Positions 31,450-44,400 of a stretch of 64,000 nucleotides of DNA are shown piece after piece (the stretch's first letter is position 1; every line of letters begins with the position of its first letter). The stretch comes from Himantopus leucocephalus (Eukaryota > Chordata > Aves > Charadriiformes > Recurvirostridae): assembly GCA_003993805.1 (NCBI GenBank), contig RSEF01000017.1, positions 6,617,234 through 6,681,233 of the forward strand, given 5' to 3'. The notes under the pieces are model-generated. The model did not search any database. It was not told the DNA's origin and saw only the letters and a program-made list of their open reading frames with translations. The translations under genes were made by a program, and so were the position numbers.

Positions 31450-34400
31450 GGAGGGAGGGGGGAGGGCTGTAAGCCTATAACATCTCCTCTAACAGACTAT
31501 TTACTATAGCAGAAGTGTATGATTTATTTAGACTGTCTGGGAAAAACGCCAAGACTATATGTCATGGACAATTAGAGCAGTATTGATATACAGTGATGTC
31601 CACAGAAAGCCCACATTAAGCCTGGGTTGCTCTGGAAGAGAAATCCACCCCGGTCATTCATCAGAGCAACTTCCTGCGACGGGGGCAACAACCAAAACTG
31701 AATGAGCTTCCAACAAAAATATAAATGAATTATGAACCCCCGAGCGCCCAAGAGTCACTGGCAAGCGGTGGCACAGCTGCTGCAGCTGCACGCAGAGGCA
31801 CCACTAGAAAAGAGTTTTCAAAGGGTTCGCCAGCACCTAAACCAACACAGCGCGCCAGGGCGTCTGCAGCGTCCAGCCCCTGGGATGTTGTGCAAGATGC
31901 TCCCAGAGTTTGGGTGCAACACTTTCCCCGTTGCTTGCCCGCTACTGGAGTACTTTGCCACATGAGGACTGCTCAGGGCATCCCCCAAAAAACGGTCCCA
32001 AATGCTCCAACTCCCAATTCAGAGGTGAATGCAAGAAGCACCTTGGCACTATGTGAGAGCCGGCTCCGAGGGCGCGCGGCTGCTTCCCGAGGGGTCACCC
32101 ACATGGCTGTCCCCCGGTCAGGGCCACGCTGGCTCTCGCTGAGCCACCCTGAGCACGTCTCACGGTGTGCGTTACCCCACGTGCAAATACCCAACGCTGA
32201 CCCTCCCCGGGAGCCTGAGCAGCAGTGCCAGCAGCCTCCATCCCTCCGCACACCCTTTGCCACTTGCTGCAGCCGCTGATCAGAGGCACCCTGACCCCCC
32301 CCGACTCATTTTGTGACTCTTCAGCCCCTCCAACATGCCTAACCCTGCAGCAAGCCCCGGCGGTTCGTGGGCAGCGTGGGTATGGGGACAGCCCTGTGCG
32401 GATAAAGCTCTGGGAGGAGAGGCACCGGGTAACTGCAACAGAGTACTGTGGCTGAGCAGGAGGGAAAAAAGGTTGGCAAACTCCATGCAAACAAGGAGGG
32501 CGCATTAGCTAAGGCCCAGCTGAGTAAATGAAAGCTCCTGCTCCCACCTGCCATGCATTCAGGTGTTACACAAAAAAAAAAACCCAAACCCAAAAAGTGT
32601 ATTGCATACAATAAAATCCCAGGCAAGGTTTCCTTTTTCCCCCCTCTCCCTGTGGATGCCCCAGGGCACTGCTCAGACTGCGCAAACCGTCCATCCCTTT
32701 GCACCCAGTGTGGGACCAGCACCCACGCTCAGGACCGGAACGCAGCCGGGCACGTCCGCGGGGTCCCTGCCGCCGCATCAGCCCCGTGCCGGCGGCAGCA
32801 CCCGCCACGGCAGCACCGGGCACCCCGGCACCCGGGAGGAAGGTGCACGGGCTGGATTCCCTATGGCCCGGGCAGGATATCCCCTGCAATACAGATGCAG
32901 GGAAATATTATAAACATTTACAGCAACGTAGACAAAACAGTCTCTTGTAACCTTTTAGCGCTGCCGAGAGCTTTGCCTGTAAGAGCTCTTGAGCCCCTGC
33001 CAAAAATTCTTGCTGTTTTCATAAGAGTAGGTGTTTTCGTCTAAGGTGCAGTCTGAGTGCTGTGACCTTTGTCATGTCTGCTACTGAAATTTCCTGCTTC
33101 TCTGTTATTCTCTTCTTTGGTAAGATGATATGAAACCCAAAACTTTTATTGCCCCTTTTAAAGCGTCTTTATAGCTCCCCGTCTACTTCATATACTGTCT
33201 TATTCTCGAACGCTGGGATATTACTTATGGGATCCGGGCTTGATGCTGCAAAAGGCATTTAGGTTTCACGAAGCCCAAACCGCCCAGGCTTTTTTTAAGA
33301 TCAACTGAGGAGGGGGGGAGAAAAAAGAAAGAAAAAAGGAAAAAAGGAATGAGAGGGGAGGGACTGGGCTTTCTTGCTCCGGAGGCATCGGCATCTGCTA
33401 CCAGCGCGGCGGCAGAGAGCAGCGGCAAGGGCGGGCAGGAGCCTGCCAGCCTCCCTCCTGCTCCGCCATGCCTCCCCAGGCACAAAAGCCCATTTGCTTT
33501 GTGTCTGGGCTGCAGCGGCAGCGTGGGGTGCTCGCTGGCCCCGGGGGGACAGCATGGCACGGCCTCTCTTCCCGTGCCTCCATCCCCTGCCAGCTCTGCC
33601 CCGGAGCCAGCGGCTCAGATGTGGTCGGACCCTGCAGCCGGTGCCGAACCCAGTGCTGGCACCGGGGGCAGCCAGTCCTGCTCAGGGGGTTCCCGCGCAC
33701 CCCATTTCCCCACTCGGTTTCGGCATCGGGACAGACCACATGAAGGACGCGCGTCCCCAGGCCAGGGCTGATGCAAAGCCGCACCAGCTGGGTGCCGGTG
33801 CCGAGCTTTCGTGCTCCCATCCCACTCCTCGGGCTGCGGGGCATCGCCTCGGCCGCACGCAGGGACCATGGCGGCAGGGATCCCCCGGGACCTGGCTCAC
33901 CTCCGCGTGCTCCCCAGCATCCCCACCGCGGGAGGAGTGGGCACCCGGCGTGCCGGGGGGCAGAGGGCTGGCCCTGGGCTGCAGCCCCACCGGGGACCTC
34001 GCAGAAGGCACAGGGGCCAGCGGGCAACGACGGGATGGAACCGTCCCCTCCAGGGGACGCAGGTTCCCCCACGCTCACCGACGGCGGGGCTGGGATGAGA
34101 GGGGAATTAGGACCCACTCCTGCTCGAGGGGAGGCTTCCAGAGATGTCTAGTCGGGCTCGGTGCCAGCTAATCTTCCAGGCAAACTTTATCCAGATCCCT
34201 TTGGCTGCAGAAAGTGAAAAACTAGCCAGACCAAAACATAAAAGCCTGGTTTCTGCTGCCAGCTGTACGGGGCACTCCAGAAAATGCCTTATCACCATGT
34301 GATTTTGAAAGACCGCTTCGGGGGGTTTTTCCACACTCTGCTCTTCCCTCCTCACCCTCGCACCCCCGGTCCTCCGTGCCCGTTCAAGTTGTGAGCCAGC

Positions 34401-35280
34401 CCGGCCAGATTAACTCACAGGCCATGGGGCAAAGGCTTTTCTTCTAACCGTTTTTGTGCCCTTTAAGCCGTGGTGACGCTACCCCACTTCAGAGAGTGCC
34501 ATTGCTTCAGCCTGAGGTACATGCAGCTCATCGGAAGCGGAGATGGACAACTCAAGGAGATGCAACTACCAGAGAGGTCCTGCCTCCTCCCAGGGAGCAC
34601 CAAAGAAACCTGATTTCCCTGGAAATTCAACAGTGGTGATTTTTTGCGCAGGTAGAGGCAGGAGCTCTGTGAGGAGCCCCAGGGAGAGGTCATGTCCTGG
34701 GCTCCTCCATCGCCCTCTGCTTCTGATGTGCAGGAGATGTCTGTGTCCTGTAAGAGGGATACACCGGGTCTGCAGGGGCGAAGGGGGGGTCATCACCAAT
34801 GTCCTACACAGACGCAGGGCTCCCCAGCCCTGGGACGCGGTACGGATGCACTGTGAGAAACCAGCCCCGTCCGTTACCTTGGAAAAAAGGGGAGATGGAA
34901 CAATTGAAGCACATATCTGGGACCAGTTGGTATCTCTCAGCTTCCCTCCAGCTATCCCAGCCCCAATGCATATCTTCTGAGGGGTGCACAAAGAAGATGT
35001 CGGGCGTTTCAGAGTCGTCGGGGGGCACCCGAGAAGATCAAGGTGGGGTTTGCCATGACTGGTGCTGCTCTGCAGAAACACCTTTCTGCAGCGGCGCAGG
35101 ATGGAGTTAGAGCAGACGCAACCGTGGGGCTCAGTAAAATGGTACCTCCTGCGTGGGTGCAAAGCTGCCTAACCCAGCACCAACAAGAGAAAAAAACATT
35201 GCTGCATCGGGATTTTGCTTAAAGCAATGCCGTGACACATCCCAGCAGGTTTCTCTTCTCCTCCCTCTTCCCTCTCCGCC
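31450..35280. other. Intergenic region downstream of MYMK
   Basis: No gene is recognised. Long open frames between about 33.3 and 34.2 kb lie in GC-rich sequence, occur on both strands and show low-complexity Ala/Gly/Pro/Arg composition. Confidence 0.6.
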
Positions 35281-35650
35281 TTTCGGCAAGATTTCTAACC
35301 AAACTTTCCAGCCCGGTTGGCACGGACAGGGCAGCCCCATCCCGGCGCCGCTCCGCAGCCTCCGGCAGCGACGGGGTATTTTCGGGGCACGGGGGAGCTC
35401 AGCTGCGGCGCCGCAGACAGGCTGAGCCGCTCGGCTCCCGGGGGGGTCGGCCGAGGAGCGCCTCGCACGCTCGCAGGTGTCTGCTCCCCCCCCGGCAGGG
35501 CCGGAGACGGCCGCGGATGGTGGACTCGACCCAAGCGACCAAACCCGAGCGTCGAGTCCCCGACTCGGGGAAGGGCAGATGCAAAGCAGCCGGGCTCGCT
35601 CGGCTCTTGCGGGGACGCTTTCGCAGCTGCAAAAACTCGCTCCAGGTCCA
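35281..35650. promoter_or_regulatory. Orphan CpG island
   Basis: About 43 CpG dinucleotides occur in 35281-35640, close to one every 8 nt, in GC-rich sequence. It lies about 4.6 kb after the MYMK stop and 20 kb before SLC2A6, with no recognised gene on either side. In vertebrates such density usually marks an unmethylated promoter. The transcript, if any, is not identifiable from sequence. Confidence 0.6.
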
Positions 35651-38600
35651 GGTTCGGTGTCTCCAGCCTCCCCGCTCCTCCGGCGGAGCGGTCCCAGGGA
35701 ACGGCGGTCCAAGGTTTTTGGTTTAGGCCAATCTCCCAGAAATTCTGTCATCATGCAGTGCATCACGCACACTCCCGGATCCGCATTACACAGAGGATGG
35801 CCGCGGTCCAGCGCCTCTTAAAGTCAGTGGAAAAACCCTCCCTCGCTACGATGGGAGCTGGCTCGGGCCGTATACGATCTGACAGATACCATGGAGCGGG
35901 AGAAGTTGTTTTAATCTGGGAATATCTTGTGGCCCCAAAGCTCCTTCTGGAGACAGACGGGGCAGCGTGTCCGCAGAGCGGGTGCTGCTAAGAAAAGTTC
36001 CCGACTTTGCAACAGCCTTTCAATGAGCATTTAACGAACCCGTCGTTATCTGATCCATGTGCTCCGAATGCAAGGGAACTGCTCGGGTTTCCAACTGCAC
36101 ACATCATCTGATGCTCATAAAACGAGCTGATCTGTCTGGAAGCCCCAGACCCTAAGAAACATTATTTCAAGGGGGGGGGAAAAAAAGTCAATAATGCTTT
36201 AAAAAACATCCGCGTGGACAGACAGGGATGGGTGGCCGTTCTCCCCTGCTTACCTGTGGTTTTCCAGCAAAGCAAACGTTCACTGATAAAACTCACAATC
36301 TCCTTATAAAGGCAGGATCTGTTTTGCCTGTAAAAGGGAAGGTTTGGGGGGAAGTTTTATATGCGTCTCTCCTCTCTTTCTATGTCTTTATTTGCATTTT
36401 CGTTTTCACAGTAGTTGAGCTAATCTGAACGGAGCAGGAGCAAGGGCGCAGGTTATAACCAAAGTATCGGGTAGCACCTTCACATCTGGAAGGGATTTTG
36501 ACACAAGTTCTCCCAGACTGTTACAGACAGTTTAAAAGCAAAATCTGATAAATAGCAAATGTTTAACAAGTCAATAGGAAGCTGCATTTGCGAGAACATG
36601 TGGCTCTAACCGGTCTAGCACCGCCGCATTGCCAAGGCCCTTCAAACGCATACGCACACATACCTGCAGCACGCAGCGAGGGTTTGCCGTGGCTCTGCCT
36701 GGACCTGGTCTCAGTTACAGAGGGAAGGATTAAAGACAGATGTGTCTTTGTATGTCCAGACATGTCCAACAGCCCTCTTCCAAGCCCGAGCGGGTCCTGA
36801 GCCTCCCTGCTCCGGTGGTAAGGGGCTTGCTTCTTCCCAGCCTAAACCGAGGCCCCTTCCTTTTCTGTATGCCCCCAGCCTGGCATTTAAGGTGGGAAGA
36901 GGATGACGGGAGCTGAACAGCTCAGGAAAGCCCTGCAGAGCCCATCCCCACAAGCTTGCAGCACGCCAGGCACTGCTGCCCCCGGCACAGCAGTTTTGGG
37001 GGCTCCACTGGCCGGTGAGGACCCGCTCGGGTCGCTGCACGGAGAGTCAGACGCACACAAGGTCTCACCCCAGTTTTGCACAGATTGGGGTCCATCAGAG
37101 CCCCAACCCAAAAGGCAGAGGCGTTTCCACCTCTGAAAAACCTTTGTCATCCCTTGAGAGCCGCAGCCTCCTCCGGACAGAGGCCGGTGGCCGCCCGGAC
37201 AATGCCCTCCCGAGGAGAAGCGCTGCTGCCAGCAAAACATCCTGGCACAAAAGCTCTTGCAGTGTTGCAACCCTGCCTGGTTCGAGGAGAATTCATACCA
37301 ATAAACAAACGACTACCCAAAATGTGGAAAGAGGCATTAAAATAGAGAGAATTATGCAAGGAGGGGGGAGCGGAGGGGGAGACGGAGGAATAAGAAGTGA
37401 CCAGGAAAACCACCAGAAACCCTCCGGGATGCCTGCCTATATTTAAAGATAATGTGTCCAGCCGTCTTGCCAAGTCCCACTCATTTGGAGCCGGGCTCAT
37501 GTTTTGGATTAATTTTAAGGCAGTTCCTAAAGCATCTCACTCGCGCAAGGAAGAATTTTTGCCTCCTTGGCCAAGGTGACCTTTTAAAAAATCTCACTCA
37601 CTATTTTTCAACCTCTCACTCATTTAAAATTGTCATCGCCAGAGAGCTGCGGGGCACTCGGCGCAGACAATTCCTTTTCTGGTGCTCACCAGCCCCACGG
37701 CCCCGCAGCGTCCTGGAGCGGGGCCGGGGCTGGGTGCAAGGATGAGGGGTTTGGGTGGGGGGAGCATTTTCCTGCAAGTCAGGACCCTTCCCCTCTCCTA
37801 TGAGCATCACCCGACCAAGCGCTGAGAGCAAAAAAAAACCCACCATGGGCTGGTTGAAAGTTTTCCACGGAAACTTGTCTTCCACAGAAAGTCGGATTAT
37901 TTTTTTTTTTTACCTAAAATATTGTGTGGGCGCATGCACGCGCTGTCCAGACTGACGCCTTCATTTGAGGAAGGGAAAAGTAAATTGCGAATGTTGCCCC
38001 AGCCTGTGACTGCTCCATTGCACAGGGGTTGTCTGCTCAGCTCTTTGCTCAGAGCGGCCCCAGAAGGAGCCACCTCAAGACGTGCCCCAGTCTCCATGGG
38101 GAGGATGCATTCAGGAGGTGTCATCCCCAGGTCCCCCCCCAACTCCCAGCCAAAACAGGGGCAGAGTTTTTGAGCAGAAACACGAGAGCGGTCTCTCCCA
38201 GAGACACCACCCAGCCCACCTTCTCGCCCAGGCATCTGCAGCATCCTAATCGCCCTGGAATCCAAAGCACGTCCACGGCAGGGCTGTCAGATGCTTCCCA
38301 TTTAGCTTAAACGTTTGCAAAATGCTCAGCCACTGACTCACTGCAGGGCCCGGGATGAGCCGGCATGCCGGCGGTGCTCAGCTGCCCTCGCCGCACCGTG
38401 GCAGGATCATGTCTGCCGCCCCGGCGGGGCGTTCGGCAAAGAAAAAGAGGGGTTTTTCAAAGTTGAGCATCCCTTGGTACTTTGCACCTTTCCCAGCACA
38501 CCCAGAGTACTACCGGCGAGCGAGCAGGACACGGGACGTGGAAGTTGCTATCTTTTGCTGATGATCCCAGATGCCACACCGGGGTTTTAAGGGAGCGATC

Positions 38601-39924
38601 GGAGCAATGGAGGAGAAGGGGTGGCCGCAGGGGCAGCGCTGGCGGCAGAGCGTGGGGCTGCAGAAGGTGCGGAGCCCCTCAGCCCTGGCACCGGCGCTAC
38701 GGGGAGTCCGGGGATTGCAGGCGGTCGGGAGCAACTCGGGATGCAAGAGGCTCCGCTGCTGCTTTGGGTTTGGGGACCCTAACAGGTAGGACCAGATACT
38801 TTCTTTCCCTCACACTTCATGCCCTAAAGTTCCAGTAGCAATACCGAGTGACAGCGGTGATCAGAAATTGTCCCTTTGGCTGGAAAAAAATAAATCACAA
38901 GGTCTCACTGCTCCCCAGGTCCAAAGGTGCCAGACGCAGCATGAGGACACCCTTCCCGCAGCAGCTTTGGTACATTAGCATCCAGCCCCGGGGAACCAAG
39001 ACGCAGAGAGGCAGCCACGAAAATGAGACAGACATTTGGCGTTTCAGTTAAGCAAATTTCCTCTAACCAGCAAGAAAAGTTGAACTTGGTTTTGGCTGGA
39101 TTTGGGAGATGAAGTTTTTGGGCAGTTCCATGGTTTTATTTAAACCAGTTCGACCAGCCATCGCATAACCTCATCCCGGGAGGGGAACGCAGAAACTCAA
39201 GGTGCCTCTTGTGCAATCGATGCTGCTCTTTACCCAAGCAGGTCTGGGATAGTGCTCAGAGTTTCGCTCCATCTCTGTCCAGGCTAAAGGAAAGACCACA
39301 CACAAAACGGTTTCAGGATGCCAGCAGCTGTGCACAAAGCATTTGGTTTACATTAATTATGTCTGGACAAAAAAAAGAAAATGGGGGGGGTGGAGAGAGA
39401 AGGAGAGCAAGCGAGCCGAGAAGACAGGAGGGATGGAGGGAGGCTTCTGCATCATCCTGACGAGACCTGCTCAGACCCCAAATGCAGATTGCAGCACATG
39501 TCATGTGTCTGAACACCTCCTGCCCTGAATGGCTTCTGCCACCCGGAGCAGCGCAGTCCTGCCCTGCGCGGTGCCTGTAAACGCCTTGGTGAACAAGAAG
39601 GACAAATGCAGCCCATAACGCTCTCAAAGACCCCAGTGGGACCCTTTCCTCCCAGCTTTGCTCCCCGCTCCACTTCCCTCTTTCTCCTTTCCTGAGCAGA
39701 AATGGTCCCAAGAAAGACTGGGTAAGGTAAAGCAAATTCTGCTGTGGCAGGGGGAGACGTGCTGGTGGTCACTGGGAAGGGAGGCAGCAAACAAGGGACA
39801 CAAGTAAATAAAACAGGGAGGAGGCAGATGGTAAGCGGGGTCATGAAAAACAGAAAAAAGCCCTTGGTTTCCCAGCAGTGCAGAAGCCGCAGGAGCAGGT
39901 GGGCGAAGCACACAACCCAGGAGC
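35651..39924. other. Intergenic region
   Basis: No gene, RNA gene or retroelement is recognised in this 4.3-kb stretch. Confidence 0.55.
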
Positions 39925-40180
39925 ACGTTAATGGCTTCAAGTTGCGCCAAGGGAAGTTTAGATTGGATACTAGGAAGAATTTCTTTACTGAAAGGGTCAT
40001 CAGGCATTGGAACGCGTTACCCAGGGCAGTGGGGGAGTCCCCATCCCTGGAGGTATTTAAGGGTCGTGTAGATATAGTGCTCAGGGACGTGGTTTCGTGG
40101 TGGGCTTGTCAGTGTCAGGTTAATGATTGGACTAGGTGATCTTCCAGGTCTGTTCCAATCAAGGAGATTCTGTGATTCTG
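39925..40180 (+). mobile_element. CR1 non-LTR retrotransposon, 5'-truncated 3' end
   Basis: The sequence runs from a GTTAATGGCTTCAAGTTGCG-like segment through GGTATTTAAGGG and a TTAATGATTGGACTAGGTGA-like segment to the terminal GATTCTGTGATTCTG. This is the standard avian CR1 3' end with its short octamer tail. A degenerate frame still reads the end of the CR1 reverse-transcriptase protein ([27 protein letters not shown]). There is no poly(A) tail and no full-length body, as expected for dead CR1 copies. The left boundary is approximate. Confidence 0.88.
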
Positions 40181-40904
40181 TCTCCTCTCTGTAGAGCACC
40201 ACGAGCAGCGGGGACCCTTCCAGGGTCAGGGATTGCCAACCCCAGGGACAGGCACCTTATACCGGCACAGACCCACGAGTCCCCATCCCTTCCCCAAGGT
40301 CAAGAGGAGCCTGGCGAGGTGCAGGCTCAGCCTGAGCTTGAGCGGCCAAACCAGGACAGCAGCCGGCAAAGAGACCAGATCGATCCGATCTCCACAAAGC
40401 AAAGCCCCACCGCCGCAGGTCCGTGATGCCGCTCACCATGGGAGGGGGTAAGCGCGGCTCCCAGCTTGGACCATGCGCTGGGCTGTACCAGCATCACCCC
40501 ATCAGCCCGGCTCCGGGTTCACCTGCATGCCCAGGGTGGGACATCCAGCCCCGAGCCCCCAGCAGCAAACACCCGCCTGCAGGGACGGCAATAAGCTGCC
40601 TGTGACCTCCAGCAGCTGCACCCCTGCACATCTCCTGCATGCTGCACGTCCCTGTCCCGTGCAGCCTCCCCCGGGCTCTGCATGGCCACTGGCAGTAGGA
40701 CTGCAGCAGCCCCTGACCAAGGACCTTGCTGTGCCCGGAGCTGTACAAATCCTAAATACATCCCCATCTCCCGAGGGCCAGCAGCATGCGGCAGCCTGCC
40801 CAGGCCCTGCTCCAAAACAGGCGACGAGTGCCGTCGGGTTGCGGCATCGCCAGGCACATGCATTTGGCAAGAGCCGTGCCACCGCATCTCCTGCAGCCAG
40901 CCGT

Positions 40905-41460
40905 GCTGGGGGGAGCACGGTGGTCGAGCCCCCCGCCGGCAGCGGCTGCCCCCTCCCAGCCCGGCCAAAACCCGCTCCTCTCGCGGGCAGCTGCTCCCCG
41001 CCTCGCTGCGTAATGAACTTTCGCGTTGCAGCAGCACCGTCTCCGCTCGGCGGCTCGGGGGGCCCAGCCCGCGCACGCCAGAAGCTGGGACTGACCCATG
41101 TCAGAGGTGATTAATTTATCAGGCTTTTGGCACCCACCGCTCCCCGCCAGAAAAACAATATCCCAAATTCCAAGCCCTCCCGCCCAGCAGATGTGTCTGC
41201 GGCGAGGGCGACCGTTCCAGCCCGTCTCGCAGAAGCCGCCGCAGGGATGCAGCACCCGGTGCTCCCGCGCCGCCGGCCGCCTTCCCCATCCCCGCTGTGC
41301 ATCTGCAGGAAAACCTCCCCTGGGACCAAACCCCCGGCTTTGCGCCAGGCTGCCGTCCCGCTGGCTCCGGCCTCTCATCCCGGGCAGGTGTCCGTGCTGC
41401 CGAGTCGCTGATGAGAATCGGGATGGGTGCGCGGCCGGGGAAGGCGGCGGGTGCCGGGAT
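40905..41460. promoter_or_regulatory. CpG-rich stretch, possible second intergenic CpG island
   Basis: GC-rich with frequent CpG (for example around 40925-41070 and 41200-41290), less uniform than the 35.3-kb island. No adjoining gene is recognised, so it could be a weak CpG island or simply a GC-rich patch. Confidence 0.35.
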
Positions 41461-44400
41461 GGCATCCCACCGAGCCCCTGCATCCCGGGGAGGAGCGACA
41501 CTGTCCTGCCCCGGTGCTCAGCAGCCCACGGAGCTGCCTGGGGTCGGGGAACATGCCTGTGTTTGAACCGAGCAGGCACTGATTAAGGCCTAATTAATCT
41601 GTATCATCAGGGAAATACTCAGGGCCTTTAAGGGACACGTTAACAAAGTCACGATCGTTAGTGGAGAGGGTGAGAGGATAGGGATGGAGCGCAGCATCAC
41701 TGCAAATGCTCGCCGAGCCCTGCAGCTCGCCCTCCCCACCTCTACCGAGGGTTTAAAGTGAGAAACCGAGAGGGCGGTGATATCATTCAGATACCGCGGT
41801 GCAGTACGCAGTGCTCGGACATCAAGCGGCCAAGAAACGGGAGAGATTTTTCTTCCTCTGCCCCCACCCCACCGCCTCCCCCGGCCTTTCGGAGGAGGGA
41901 TGGGAACCCATCGGAGCACAGGGCCAGCCAGCCCCTCTGCATCCCAGCACCGGCCACGGGGAGACCTGCTGCCCGGCCGAGGCCAGAGCTCGCCCTGACG
42001 TCAGGGTGAGGGGTGAAGCAGGGGAGACACAGCCAAACAGCCTCTTATTTATCCGAAAAGGTCACAAGAGCCTTGGAAGAGGCTGGAGCTGGATCCCCGC
42101 GGTCCAGAGGAGGCCAGCGTCTCCTCGAAGGAGAGGTTTCACAATTCATCTCGTTTGTTCGCTGTGGCATTTTCATCACGGTAGTTCGACTTATGCAATT
42201 ACATAAAAAACATCTAATGAAATCTCGGTGACACAAAACATGAACGTTTATATTGGCCTCCCCGTGCCGTGGAGTTGATCTTGGCCGGGGCGTCCAGACA
42301 GACATTCTGCATTCTTCAGAGATTAAGCACTGAAACGCTCCGGAGAAACCCAGCTGCCCGCTCCCCCTGCAGCCGCGCCGCTAATTCCAACCACATGCTC
42401 GCCGGCCGGGGAAAGGAGAACACGTACCTTATACACACACACACACGGGTACCGCCGGGGACCCTGCCCGGCACCTCGCACACCCCCCGGCCGCATCCCC
42501 ATCGCCGTGAGTAAGTACTCACGGGTCTCCGTAAATAAATAAGTGCACAACAAGCACGACAGCTTGGTGGATGCAGTGTTAGGTATAATTAAGGTACCGC
42601 AGCAAAATTGTTAATAAATAAGAGGAGCAATGAGTAACCTCAGGTTGGGGCTGGAGTCCCCAAGCCTGACCCCGTGGCCACGATGCTACACTGCCTGTGC
42701 AGCACCTCACCAGTGCTCCCAGTTCATCAGCCCATGAGATGTCAGACCCCAGTCAAAATAAAGGAGCCCAGGAGGCCCCGGGCAGTGAAACCCTCACCCC
42801 GGTTTGGTTCCCACCTCCCTCCTTTTGAAAATTCTTCTGCCTCCCACTAAAAATCAAGCTGATCATTAAAAAAAGGAAAAAGAAGGGGAGGACGAGGCGT
42901 GGAGGACAGGGGCTTTGTTCTCAACAGCGCACGGGGAACCGGGCAAGGAACCGCAGAGCTTCCAGAGGTGGGGATGGGATGGGGATGAGGGGAGCAGACA
43001 CCCCATCACGATGCTGCCCACATCACCCATGCATGGGTCTCAGCACCAGTGTGCCCCGAGCTGCCCCAGACCCGCAGCCAGGTGCCACCGGGCGATGCTG
43101 TTGTGGGTGGCCGCAGCGCTGCTGAGCAGAGCCACCTCAATGGCACCATCCAGGGCTCATCCCGCCGTGCATCCTTGCTCCCACCGCGGCCATTCCCATG
43201 TTTTAAGACCCAAGGCAGTGACTTCACTGCAAACCCCCATCCCAGCGCCCACCGCAGCCTGGGAAATGCAGCTCGTCCAGCAAAAGCACCTGTGGACAAA
43301 TGTGCTGTCCGGAAAGACTCCCGTCATGCCGGGGACACCCAGGTGGCACCGCCAAACCAAAAGCCACCGCAGCGTTGTTTGCACCACCCCGGTGCATGTC
43401 TGGCTGCAAACCCTGTGCCAGACCTCCCTGCCGTTGCAGGGGAAAGAGGGGCAAATCCTGACCAGCGCCGGCTCACGCCACCAGTGATTTCTCCAAATAC
43501 AGGTCGGTCTGGGGACAGGGACCAGCACCATCCCAGATGTGGCCACCGGGCTCCTGCCTCGCACCACTGGCTGCAGCTGGAGCTCTTGAAAAGCCCCAAA
43601 CCGCCTCTCTTGCGAGGACGGGGGGTCCAAAGTCCAAAACCCACCAGGGGACCCACCAGCCTCACCGCCCCCGGCCCCCCCGCCGGTGCCCTCGTCTTAA
43701 GGGCGGAACATTTTTGACATACTACAAACCATCAGCAAAACAAGATGTCAGGGCTGTAACTGCTGCTGGCGTGGATTCCGCCGGGGCGTGGGAGGGATCC
43801 AGGAATAACAAGGGGGGGGTTCAGCCAGCAGCAGCCCCCTCTCTCAGGTTGCAGCCGGGGCTCCGGCCCCGCGGGCGCATCGGCCGACTGCCCGCACGGG
43901 ATGTCTGCAGAGGCTCGGGCTTTATCGCCTTGCACGGAAGGAGGAGGAAAGACAGGAGGCGGTGGGGGGGGGGGGGGAGAGAAAAAAAAGAAAGCTAAAA
44001 CTTACNATTCCACTTTCATCAAGGAAGCATCCAGCCGTCCAAAAAATTTAATGTCATATTTTAGCAAGAAAAACAGCTGTTGTGGTACTTTAAGGCCCAG
44101 CATATTTTGGCCAGGGCTGCATGTTGTGGATATTGGCTGAGTCAAGGTTAGCTGTTAAAAGGCAGAAATTCTAGACCCATAGGAAGAAACATCGCGTTCC
44201 TTTATATTCAGATAATATTTACTCCCAGGCCTGTTTTGTTTTGTTTTCTTCTCCCTCCTGGAGGGGGGCCCGGCCCCGGGGCTGTGGCTGCCCTTGGCAT
44301 CGCCGCTCCACGGGCAGGGGGGGCGGCTGCACCCGGGGCACGGTGGTTTGGGGGCGATGGAAGCAACGGGAAAAGCAGGGGAGGCTCCGCCTGGCGCCTC

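Noticed and set aside
33349..34171. Several overlapping open frames of 80-265 codons on both strands
   Set aside because: Composition is Ala/Gly/Pro/Arg-rich, frames overlap on both strands, no family is recognised and no splice-consistent structure is visible. They are expected by chance in GC-rich DNA.
35317..35991. Open frame of about 224 codons over the 35.3-kb CpG island
   Set aside because: The frame follows from the absence of TA-rich stops in CpG-rich sequence. There is no recognisable domain or good start context.
39744..40139. An open frame resembling a reverse-transcriptase tail, as a possible gene or viral relic
   Set aside because: It is the degenerate end of the CR1 protein in a 5'-truncated CR1 copy. 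No long terminal repeats or viral genes are present.
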